A stretch of DNA of 20,153 nt, from positions 1 through 20,153 of the forward strand of contig DAPKRQ010000069.1 of assembly GCA_031800475.1 (NCBI GenBank), written 5' to 3'. The translations under genes were made by a program, and so were the position numbers. Each line of letters opens with the position of its first letter. Within the stretch, counting starts at the first letter, position 1. This DNA comes from Kuafuiihalomonas phototrophica (GTDB lineage: Bacteria > Myxococcota > Kuafuiibacteriia > Kuafuiibacteriales > Kuafuiibacteriaceae). Shown here one piece after another: positions 14,422-20,153 of this stretch. Below the pieces are notes generated by a model that ran no database searches, had not been told where the DNA came from, and saw only the letters and a program-made list of their open reading frames with translations.

Positions 14422-15102
14422 TCATCGTTTCAAACGAAGGATCCGGGTCGCGACCCGATGCTGGCCGGTGTCGTCCAGATCGGACCCGGCCTCGACCACC
14501 GCCACGGTTTCGAAGCCTTCCAGATCCAAAAAGCCCCGGTCCGGATCGCCGACCCAGACGTCGACGCCCTCGGCCGCCAAGCGCCGGGCCCAAGCCCCGA
14601 TGCGTCGCCCGAGCTCCGGGTCGTAGGTCACGTCGCCGAGGGTCACCACGTCGAAGCCGTCGGCCGGACGGTCTACCCGATCGACCGAGCTCGCCTCGAT
14701 CTCGCCCAGATCGTTGAGCGCGGCATTGAGACGAATCGCCTCGACGGCCACAGGGTCCACGTCGGACGCCAAGACCCGCGCGGCACCCGCGAGGCGGGCG
14801 GCCAACCCCACGATGCCGCTGCCGGCTCCCACGTCCAAGAGCGCCTTGCCGCGGACGATCTTCGGATGGTCGAGCAGATGGCGCGCCAAGGCTTGGCCGC
14901 CGGCCCAGACGAAGGCCCAATAGGGCTCCGGCCACCCGAGGGCACGCAGGGTCTGGGAGTCGCCCCGCCACAGGGGGCAGCGATGGGTGATCGCGTGCAG
15001 CGCAAGCTCGGGCACCCCGAAAGGACGGACCACCTCGGTGTGGGCCCGGATCGCCGCATGCACCGGACGAAGGTCGCTCAGCGCCGGCGCCCCTTCGGCC
15101 AA
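14422..15102 (-). CDS. SAM-dependent protein methyltransferase, ETF-beta lysine methyltransferase (METTL20) family
   Basis: 226 residues from a TTG at 15102. Motif I L-L-D-V-G-A-G-S-G-I-V-G (88-99) and the acidic motif S-D-V-D-P (113-117) mark a class I methyltransferase. The segment Y-W-A-F-V-W-A-G-G-Q-A-L-A-R (61-74) and L-G-D-V-T-Y-D (155-161) match the ETFBKMT/METTL20 group, whose bacterial members methylate lysines of the electron-transfer flavoprotein beta subunit; the PrmA family is more distant. No etf genes are in the window, so the substrate is inferred only from the family. The gene overlaps the end of the upstream Big_2 lipoprotein by 25 nt with the TTG start; a GTG at 15063 would remove the overlap and give 213 residues. 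The start is therefore uncertain; the function class is firm. Confidence 0.85.
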   Translation of the reverse strand: MAEGAPALSDLRPVHAAIRAHTEVVRPFGVPELALHAITHRCPLWRGDSQTLRALGWPEPYWAFVWAGGQALARHLLDHPKIVRGKALLDVGAGSGIVGLAARLAGAARVLASDVDPVAVEAIRLNAALNDLGEIEASSVDRVDRPADGFDVVTLGDVTYDPELGRRIGAWARRLAAEGVDVWVGDPDRGFLDLEGFETVAVVEAGSDLDDTGQHRVATRILRLKR

Positions 15103-15734
15103 TCGGTCACTTCGATCTCGAGGGCATCGGAGTGCGAGGTGCCTTTTGCGGTGGCGACGATCTGGGTGGTGCCGATGGCCCCGCCCTCGACCTTGCCCCC
15201 CGGACGCACGATGGCCGCGTAGGTGGTGCTCTCCCAGGTGATCGGGTGGTCTTCGATCACCTCGCCCCGGTCGTTCAGCACCTCGGCTTCGAACTGCATG
15301 AACTCGCCCATCGGAAGCTTCGGTCGCCGACCCTTTTTCACCTCGGGTTTCGTGATCCGAATGCCGTCGACGATGGAGGCCTCGACCTGCATGCGGGCCT
15401 CGAGGGTGGGCTCACCTTCGGTCCGGGCCACCACGTCGGCCACTCCGCTGGACAGGACCGTGAGCAGCCCGGTCCGGCTGATCGTGGCCACCGTGCGATC
15501 GGTGGTGCTCCAGTCCACCTCCGCGGGTCCCATGAACCGGCCCTGGTCGTCGTAGGCCGAAGCCCGCAGCTGCAGGGTCTGTCCAGCCTTTTCGAACTCG
15601 GGAAGCTTTTGAATGTCGTACTGACTTTCGAGGCTGTTCAACGGTCCTTTGATGCGAAGCTCTGCGGGCTTTTCTTGGCACGCGACGGTGCAGAAAAAGC
15701 CGAGGAGCACGCCGATGCCGGGGCGTCGATCCAT
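15078..15734 (-). CDS. Lipoprotein with bacterial Ig-like (Big_2) domains
   Basis: 218 residues. The start ATG at 15734 is followed by a hydrophobic signal peptide with a likely lipobox T-V-A-C (C19). Two Big_2-type immunoglobulin-like domains follow (about 25-120 and 122-212). Repeated signs are Q-L-R-A-S-A-Y-D-D-Q-G-R ... V-D-W-S-T-T-D-R-T-V-A-T-I, and F-E-A-E-V-L-N-D-R-G-E-V-I ... I-T-W-E-S-T, each ending in a G-x-A-x-V/I-x-A strand. Such domains are structural or adhesive modules in surface and periplasmic proteins; no enzyme motif is present. A predicted promoter with its -10 8 nt before the ATG precedes it. Its 3' end overlaps the methyltransferase gene, so the two may be co-transcribed, though a functional link is not evident. 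Confidence 0.86.
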   Translation of the reverse strand: MDRRPGIGVLLGFFCTVACQEKPAELRIKGPLNSLESQYDIQKLPEFEKAGQTLQLRASAYDDQGRFMGPAEVDWSTTDRTVATISRTGLLTVLSSGVADVVARTEGEPTLEARMQVEASIVDGIRITKPEVKKGRRPKLPMGEFMQFEAEVLNDRGEVIEDHPITWESTTYAAIVRPGGKVEGGAIGTTQIVATAKGTSHSDALEIEVTDWPKGRRR

Positions 15735-15742
15735 CGTCTTGG

Positions 15743-15772
15743 GGCCTACCGAAGGACCCGGTGCATTGGCAA
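15743..15772 (-). promoter_or_regulatory. Predicted promoter of the Big_2 lipoprotein gene (leaderless type)
   Basis: Minus-strand TTGCCA (15772-15767), 18-nt spacer, TAGGCC (15748-15743), then 8 nt to the ATG at 15734. There is no Shine-Dalgarno, so the transcript would begin at or next to the start codon. Confidence 0.45.
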
Positions 15773-15914
15773 GGTTTCCCCGGAAGGAGACCGCCGAGGG
15801 GGGACAGGCCGGGCCCGGGTCCGCCGAACCCCGGGGCGCGCGGCGATGATCGACCTCGAAAGACCCGAAAGGGCCGAGGCTCCGGGGTCCGGCTCGGGCT
15901 CCGGGGGTGGGCTC

Positions 15915-15932
15915 GCTCGACGCAGGTCGAGC
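15915..15932. repeat. 7-bp inverted repeat in the divergent promoter region
   Basis: GCTCGAC-gcag-GTCGAGC, perfect arms with a 4-nt centre. It could be an operator for a dimeric regulator or a small hairpin; in DNA this GC-rich it could also be chance. Confidence 0.25.
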
Positions 15933-16023
15933 CAGCCTCCTCCGCCCGACCCCCGGATCCGTGCCGGAGCGCGCGCCGGGGGCGTGCCGCGGGTTCGGCC
16001 TCGTGTCGGGGGCTCGAACGGGG

Positions 16024-16029
16024 TAGTTT
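16024..16029 (+). promoter_or_regulatory. Predicted -10 element of the Ser/Thr kinase gene (leaderless type)
   Basis: TAGTTT ends 7 nt before the GTG start at 16037, with no Shine-Dalgarno and no obvious -35. It closely resembles the element before the lipoprotein gene at 12280. Confidence 0.45.
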
Positions 16030-16036
16030 GCGCGCG

Positions 16037-17014
16037 GTGAACCCGAGCGTGGTGAGGTTCGGGCCCTACCAGATCCGAGAGCGGCTCGGAGAGGGGGGCA
16101 TGTGCTGGGTCTTTCGCGCGACCCGGGAAGACGACCCGAAGGAGTATGCGCTGAAGCTCCTGAAGGACGCACACCTGCGCGACGAGCGCATGCGCCAGAT
16201 GTTCACCACCGAGATCGACGTGGCGCTGCTCCTGGAGCACCCGAACTTGGTCAAGTCCCACGATGCCGGCGAGGTGGACGGCCGCATGTACCTGGCCATG
16301 GAGCTGATCGAAGGCGGAAGCCTGGCCGACGTGGTGGCCGAGATGCGCGCCCGCCGCTTCCTGCTCCCGCCGGACCTGGCCTTGTTCGTGGTCAACGAAA
16401 TGCTGGAGGGACTTCAGGCCCTGCACGACACCCCCAGCAAGACCGGCAAGAGGCTGGGCCTGGTCCACCGGGACGTGACCCCGCACAACATCTTCCTGTC
16501 CTTCGACGGCCGGGTGATCTTGGGCGACTTCGGCGTCACCCACATTCAGGCCTACGGGGAGGTGGAGCCGGCCGAGACCCTGGGCAAGCTCGGCTACCTG
16601 GCTCCGGAGGTGGTGAATGGCGAAGAGATGGACCACCGGGCGGACCTCTTCGGCGCGGGGCTGGTGCTCTACGAGCTGTTGACCGGCCGTCCGGCCTACG
16701 ACGCCGAAACCGACGAAGAGGGGCTCGTGCAGGCCGCCGACGCCCGGGTCGTGCGACCGAGCCGACACCTGCCCCACATGGACCGGGGGCTCGAAGCGGT
16801 GCTGCTCCGGGCTTTGGCCCGACGGCCCAAAGACCGGTTTCAGACCGCCGAGGAGATGCTGGTCGAGCTCGAGCCCCACTGGTCCAAGCACGTGGCGAAT
16901 CCCTATGCAATGCAAGCGCTATTGACAGCCCTTCGGCCCCACGAGGCGGCCGCCTGGTCGGCCCGCTCGCGGGCCCCGGCCGCCGGGTCGGTCCAGGGAG
17001 CCTGGCCCACCTGA
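16037..17014 (+). CDS. Soluble PknB-like serine/threonine protein kinase
   Basis: 325 residues from a GTG at 16037. The open frame continues upstream, but that part is low-complexity and not kinase-like. The kinase domain fills most of the protein: glycine loop L-G-E-G-G-M-C-W-V-F (17-26), ATP-anchoring lysine K40 in Y-A-L-K, helix-C E59, catalytic loop H-R-D-V-T-P-H-N (144-151), D-F-G (164-166) and G-Y-L-A-P-E ending the activation segment. All catalytic residues are present, so it is probably active. No transmembrane helix, PASTA, TPR or other sensor domain is seen; the last 40 residues are Ala/Arg-rich and unassigned. The activation segment around G-K-L-G-Y-L lacks the Thr often phosphorylated in PknB. 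gpsA follows after 59 nt and may be co-transcribed. Substrate unknown. Confidence 0.93.
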   Translation: MNPSVVRFGPYQIRERLGEGGMCWVFRATREDDPKEYALKLLKDAHLRDERMRQMFTTEIDVALLLEHPNLVKSHDAGEVDGRMYLAMELIEGGSLADVVAEMRARRFLLPPDLALFVVNEMLEGLQALHDTPSKTGKRLGLVHRDVTPHNIFLSFDGRVILGDFGVTHIQAYGEVEPAETLGKLGYLAPEVVNGEEMDHRADLFGAGLVLYELLTGRPAYDAETDEEGLVQAADARVVRPSRHLPHMDRGLEAVLLRALARRPKDRFQTAEEMLVELEPHWSKHVANPYAMQALLTALRPHEAAAWSARSRAPAAGSVQGAWPT

Positions 17015-17037
17015 GCGCCCCCTGCGATCCGGAGCGC

Positions 17038-17067
17038 TTGCCGGACTGCCTGGCACCTCGATAAGAA
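17038..17067 (+). promoter_or_regulatory. Possible promoter of gpsA
   Basis: TTGCCG (17038-17043), 18-nt spacer, TAAGAA (17062-17067), then 6 nt to the ATG. The purine-rich AAGAAAGAG could equally serve as a ribosome binding site if gpsA is read through from the kinase gene. Confidence 0.35.
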
Positions 17068-17073
17068 AGAGCG

Positions 17074-18093
17074 ATGGTCGATGTCGCCGTATTCGGAGCC
17101 GGCAGCTGGGGGACCGCTTTGGCCGCCCACCTGGCCGACAATGGACATGCCGTCCGCATGTGGTGCCACAGCGAGGAGCTGGCTCGCGAGATCCGGGAGC
17201 GGCGCGAAAACGCGCAGTACTTGCCCGGTGCGCCCCTCTCCGACCGGATCGAGCCCACATCCGATCCGGAGCGTGCCTTGTCGAAGGCCCAGTACGTCCT
17301 TTCGGTGCTCCCTTCCCAATACACCCGCAAGGTCTGGATGGAGGCTCGAGACTTTCTCGGAAAGGGCGTCCCGGTGCTGTGCGCGTCCAAGGGGATCGAG
17401 CGGGACACGCTGAAGCTGATGAGCCAGGTGTTCGACGACCTGGTCCCATCGAACCCCACCGGCTTCATCGGCGGACCCTCGTTCGCGAAAGAAGTGATCC
17501 GTCACGTTCCGACCGCCATCGTGATCGCTTCGCGGGACGAAGGCATGGTCACCACCGCTCAGCAGCTCATGTCCTGCGACTGGATGCGCGCCTATTTCGT
17601 CAACGACGTGATCGGCGTGGAGATCGGCGGCTCCCTCAAGAACGTCATCGCCATCGCCTGCGGCTGCGCCGACGGCTTGGGTCTCGGGCACAACACCCGG
17701 GCAGCCATCATCACCCGCGGCCTGGCGGAGATGACCCGGCTGGCCGTCAACATGGGCGCCGATCCCCGCACCCTGGCCGGCCTGGCCGGCATCGGCGACC
17801 TGGTCCTGACCTGCACCGGCGACCTGTCCCGCAACCGCCGGGTCGGCCTGGCGCTGGGGCAGGGGCGTTCGCTTCAGTCGATCCTCGACGAGATGGGCCA
17901 GGTGGCCGAGGGCGTCGAGACCACCATCTCGGCCCGCGACCTGGCCCGGCAGCAGGGGGTCGAGATGCCGATCACCGAAGAGGTCTATCGGGTGGTGCAC
18001 GAGCAGAAGCCGGTGAAGGACTGCCTGTTGGCCCTGATGCGGCGAGAGCTGAAGCACGAGTTCTACGGTCAGGATCCGGCCAAGCGGTCCTGA
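17074..18093 (+). CDS. gpsA: Glycerol-3-phosphate dehydrogenase [NAD(P)+] GpsA
   Basis: 339 residues, the usual length. It reduces dihydroxyacetone phosphate to sn-glycerol-3-phosphate, the backbone for phospholipid synthesis (cytosol). The N-terminal dinucleotide-binding motif is G-A-G-S-W-G-T-A-L-A (8-17). C-S-K-G-I-E-type substrate-loop residues appear as A-S-K-G-I-E near 108-113, G-G-P-S-F-A-K-E near 130, the catalytic lysine is K189 in G-S-L-K-N-V-I-A-I, and G-H-N-T-R-A-A-I-I-T-R-G-L-A-E-M is the conserved C-domain signature. T-C-T-G-D-L-S-R-N-R-R (family T-C-x-S-x-x-S-R-N) follows. It sits 59 nt after the kinase gene and converges with the unknown gene ending at 18197. No anomalies were seen. 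Confidence 0.97.
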   Translation: MVDVAVFGAGSWGTALAAHLADNGHAVRMWCHSEELAREIRERRENAQYLPGAPLSDRIEPTSDPERALSKAQYVLSVLPSQYTRKVWMEARDFLGKGVPVLCASKGIERDTLKLMSQVFDDLVPSNPTGFIGGPSFAKEVIRHVPTAIVIASRDEGMVTTAQQLMSCDWMRAYFVNDVIGVEIGGSLKNVIAIACGCADGLGLGHNTRAAIITRGLAEMTRLAVNMGADPRTLAGLAGIGDLVLTCTGDLSRNRRVGLALGQGRSLQSILDEMGQVAEGVETTISARDLARQQGVEMPITEEVYRVVHEQKPVKDCLLALMRRELKHEFYGQDPAKRS

Positions 18094-18196
18094 TCCCTGG
18101 GGCGGGAGGCGCCGCGCGCGGCTCGGGCCGGCCCTCGACGCCGGCGCGGACCGAGGTTCGGGCGGAGGTCCACCCGGTGGAGCCACCGGTTCGAGC

Positions 18197-19015
18197 TCAG
18201 GGCCCGCTCCCGGGTTGCAGGACGCCCAGGTACGACTGCCAGGCCCAGCCCGACTCTTGCACGGCCTCGGCCGAAGGTGGCCCGTCCGTGCTCGACGTGA
18301 ACCGCTCTCGGGTGATGGCTTGCAAGAGCCACTGCACCAACTCGCCTTCGAAGCGGGGCGCGGCCCGGCGCCCGCTGGGCCGCCGAATCGCCACCTCCGG
18401 AAGGGGGGCGAGCGAGGCGGCCCGGGGGGCCAAAAACCGGAGCACCGGCTCGCCCGCGCCCACCAGGGCGTCGAACGCCACCTGGGCCTGGTCGGCCGGG
18501 CCATGTCCCGCCAGATGCAAGGTGTCTTGCACCGCCGCCACCAGGGCCGGGTCCGGCGGCGGCAAAGCCACACTGCGGCGGGCTGGAGGCAGCACGAAGT
18601 CGTCGAGCACCCGGCTTTCGCCACCCGTGGCGAGCCACTCGAGCCGGTCGTCGGGGGTGAAGCGCCAGATCCCGCCGCGTTCCACCGCCACCAACACGCT
18701 GCCCTCGGCCAACAGATCTCCGACCCCGTGGCTGCGGACTGGAGCCTCGCCGATCCGGATCAGGGCCCGTCGGTTCTGCCAAGGTCCGTCGAGCCCCCGG
18801 ACCTCGGTCACCTGCAGGGCCCCATCGGTTTGGCGACCCGGGGCGGCGGTCGAGCCCGGACGGCGCACCAGGCCCTGCAGGGCAACCGCCGGGGGCGGCC
18901 GGAGTCGAAGGGGCACCGTCCGGGCCACGGCCGCTGCGTCCACCAGGCCAGCCCCGGCCACGCCGAGCACCCAGCCGATGAAGCCGGCCGTCACCGCCAG
19001 GACGGCGCCGCCCAT
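18197..19015 (-). CDS. Membrane-anchored protein of unknown function
   Basis: 272 residues. The ATG at 19015 is chosen because a good Shine-Dalgarno (GAGAGGGG) lies 8 nt upstream, overlapping the stop of the preceding gene; an in-frame start 12 codons further up would overlap that gene. Residues 3-25 form one hydrophobic helix (signal anchor, or signal peptide with poor cleavage site), so the bulk is probably periplasmic. Residues about 40-135 are beta-rich; 150-272 look helical, with D-A-L-V-G-A-G-E-P-V-L-R-F-L-A and F-E-G-E-L-V-Q-W-L-L-Q-A-I, reminiscent of HEAT-like or generic myxobacterial hypothetical proteins, but no family can be named. It is very probably co-translated with the cysteine-cluster protein upstream, 14 nt away. 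Function unknown. Confidence 0.72.
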   Translation of the reverse strand: MGGAVLAVTAGFIGWVLGVAGAGLVDAAAVARTVPLRLRPPPAVALQGLVRRPGSTAAPGRQTDGALQVTEVRGLDGPWQNRRALIRIGEAPVRSHGVGDLLAEGSVLVAVERGGIWRFTPDDRLEWLATGGESRVLDDFVLPPARRSVALPPPDPALVAAVQDTLHLAGHGPADQAQVAFDALVGAGEPVLRFLAPRAASLAPLPEVAIRRPSGRRAAPRFEGELVQWLLQAITRERFTSSTDGPPSAEAVQESGWAWQSYLGVLQPGSGP

Positions 19016-19023
19016 GGGATGGA

Positions 19024-19031
19024 CCCCTCTC
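19024..19031 (-). promoter_or_regulatory. Ribosome binding site overlapping the upstream stop codon
   Basis: GAGAGGGG on the minus strand, 8 nt before the ATG at 19015. Its first bases are part of the TGA (19032-19030) of the preceding gene, indicating translational coupling. Confidence 0.55.
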
Positions 19032-20094
19032 ACGGGGCCCCCGCCCACCACCGCTCGACCCAGGCCCTGGCCTGCTCGCCGTCGTCCAGGGCGGTGCCCA
19101 GGGGACCTTCGCTACCCATCAGGCCCCGAAAGCCCGGAGACGCGAAGGTGTCTTCCCACATCATGATCCGGGCCCGAGTCCGGGGGTGACCGTCGGCGCG
19201 CCGCCACCACAGGTCCGCCGTGGCCAGCGACAGCGCGAACAGGCCACGCACCACCGATTCGTGTTGGTAGACCCGGAGCCCGAACAGGTGATCTCGGACG
19301 AACCGATCGATCTCGGCCTCGGCGCTGGCCTGGGGCGAATAGGCCCCGACCCGCCGGAGGTCCTCGGCGATCCGGTCCCAGGCCGGGTGTTCGCCGGCGC
19401 CCAAAGTGGCCTCGAGGATCGGGTCGTCCGACAGGTCCACCCCCTGGCCCAAGGAAGCCAAGGTGGCGGGCAGGGCCCAGTCGTCCGGACCGGACGGATC
19501 GACCTCGCAGCCGAATCCCAGCGCCGACCAGGCAGCTTGGACCCGTTCGGGAGCCTCGAACCGCCCGCGACTCACCTGCACCAAACGGTCTGCCCCGGTC
19601 AGGTCGATGGAGCGAAGCCGATCCAGCGAAGCGAATGGAAAGATGCGAGGCACTGGACCCAACCGGGCCCGGCGGGCGAGTTCGGTCCGGTTTCGGCGCA
19701 ACAGGCCTCCGTCCCCGAACACCCCGCAGGCGCACCGGTGGGTCACGGTCACGTGCACCCGCTGCCCCACCCGGGTGAAGGCCAGGGGGAACATCTGGCA
19801 CGCGGCCGGGTGGGCGTCGCTGCCGTGCAAGCGGCAGCGGTTGTTTAAAAGAAACGGGCAGCGGGGCTCGTTGTGCAGGGCGTGGGTCCAGCGGCGGCCG
19901 GGCGCGGTGGGCAAGAGCACCACCGGGTCGCCGGACAGTCCGCACCGAGATGCCGCCCGCCGAAGCCGCTCGGCCCCGGTCCCGTCCACGGGGATCAGGT
20001 AGCCGCTCCGGCAGCAGGTGCCGGCGCCGATGCAGGTGAAGCGGGCCTCCGGATGGGCTTCGACCGGAAGGTCCTCGGTCAGATCTTCCGGCAC
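19030..20094 (-). CDS. YkgJ-family cysteine-cluster protein (metal or Fe-S binding), extended
   Basis: 354 residues if it starts at the GTG at 20094. The frame stays open for 19 more codons to the window edge with a Pro/Ala-rich, coding-like composition and no ATG, so the true start may lie outside. The N-terminal third has the YkgJ/FliB-like cysteine pattern: F-T-C-I-G-A-G-T-C-C (C21, C27, C28), C-P-F-L-L-N-N-R-C, H-P-A-A-C-Q-M-F-P and a later H-R-C-A-C. This domain is annotated as a zinc- or iron-chelating module and, in FliB, as part of a lysine N-methylase. The remaining 200 or so residues are helical, with many Arg/Trp, and unassigned, so the protein is longer than simple YkgJ proteins. 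Its partner is the membrane-anchored protein starting 14 nt downstream. Enzymatic role not established. Confidence 0.8.
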   Translation of the reverse strand: MPEDLTEDLPVEAHPEARFTCIGAGTCCRSGYLIPVDGTGAERLRRAASRCGLSGDPVVLLPTAPGRRWTHALHNEPRCPFLLNNRCRLHGSDAHPAACQMFPLAFTRVGQRVHVTVTHRCACGVFGDGGLLRRNRTELARRARLGPVPRIFPFASLDRLRSIDLTGADRLVQVSRGRFEAPERVQAAWSALGFGCEVDPSGPDDWALPATLASLGQGVDLSDDPILEATLGAGEHPAWDRIAEDLRRVGAYSPQASAEAEIDRFVRDHLFGLRVYQHESVVRGLFALSLATADLWWRRADGHPRTRARIMMWEDTFASPGFRGLMGSEGPLGTALDDGEQARAWVERWWAGAP

Positions 20095-20153
20095 CCATTG
20101 CCCCGACGGCGCGGGCGGGGGAGCGGGATCGCCCGCGGGCTCCGGGGCGAGCA

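Larger units (their letters stand above)
15735..16036. other. Divergent intergenic region between Big_2 lipoprotein and kinase genes
   Basis: 302 nt. It carries the two predicted outward-facing promoters and a perfect 7-bp inverted repeat GCTCGAC-gcag-GTCGAGC (15915-15932) roughly between them. A short open frame from an ATG at 15846 has Pro/Arg/Gly-rich low-complexity content, no ribosome binding site and overlaps the kinase start, so it is not called. Nothing else was recognised. Confidence 0.4.

Noticed and set aside
12294..14717. An 807-codon plus-strand frame across the DUF4097 lipoprotein and murA
   Set aside because: Out of frame with both real genes, Arg/Gly/Pro-rich low complexity, and it runs through the convergent gene end.
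15846..16040. Small open frame of about 64 codons in the divergent region upstream of the kinase
   Set aside because: Gly/Ser/Pro/Arg low-complexity product, no ribosome binding site, and it overlaps the predicted kinase promoter and start.
18174..18189. CCGGTGG-ag-CCACCGG inverted repeat between convergent gpsA and the unknown gene, considered as a bidirectional terminator
   Set aside because: The effective stem is only 6 bp with a 4-nt loop and there is no T-run on either strand; it may still stabilise mRNA ends but cannot be supported as a terminator.
16903..18624. 573-codon minus-strand frame opposite gpsA
   Set aside because: gpsA is unambiguous on the plus strand; the opposing translation has no recognisable domain.

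Overview
The window is about 20 kb of very GC-rich DNA (high G/C at third codon positions, little intergenic space). Its protein repertoire suggests a Gram-negative bacterium of the Myxococcota / Bradymonadota (former Deltaproteobacteria) type: a Pal lipoprotein with a cysteine-repeat insert, CARDB and putative-Ig repeat surface protein with a MYXO-CTERM-like anchor, FG-GAP propeller protein, several lipoproteins, a soluble PknB-like kinase with an HRDVTPHN loop, and a bacterial ETF-beta lysine methyltransferase homologue. Genus assignment is not possible from the sequence alone. No rRNA, tRNA, IS element, phage gene or CRISPR array was seen; this looks like ordinary chromosome.

Layout. (1) Minus strand, read from 12159 down to 1: deoxynucleoside kinase, panB, panC, smpB (GTG start overlapping the panC stop), then a cell-envelope block: TPR/beta-barrel outer-membrane protein, FecR-like protein and FG-GAP protein (three genes joined by 7- and 11-nt overlaps), pal and cpoB/ybgF (Tol-Pal partners), a 1136-residue CARDB/putative-Ig surface protein, and the first codons of a further exported protein running off the left edge. 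(2) Plus strand, 12280-14418: a DUF4097-like lipoprotein and MurA with Asp instead of the catalytic Cys. (3) Minus strand, 15734-14422: Ig-like (Big_2) lipoprotein overlapping a methyltransferase, convergent with murA. (4) Plus strand, 16037-18093: Ser/Thr kinase and gpsA. (5) Minus strand, from the right edge to 18197: a cysteine-cluster (YkgJ-like) protein and a membrane-anchored protein of unknown function, convergent with gpsA.

Functionally the window mixes housekeeping (pantothenate synthesis, dNTP salvage, trans-translation, peptidoglycan precursor synthesis, glycerol-3-phosphate for phospholipids) with envelope architecture (Tol-Pal, surface display, outer-membrane barrel). A recurring signal is a TTGnCn-N17/18-TAnnnn promoter whose -10 lies only 6-8 nt before the start codon of genes without a Shine-Dalgarno sequence, which suggests leaderless transcripts for several transcription-unit-first genes. 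The most notable points are this promoter pattern, the Asp-type MurA, the cysteine-repeat Pal, and the overlapped FecR-like/TPR-barrel/FG-GAP unit next to Tol-Pal. None of these amounts to proof of a new system.
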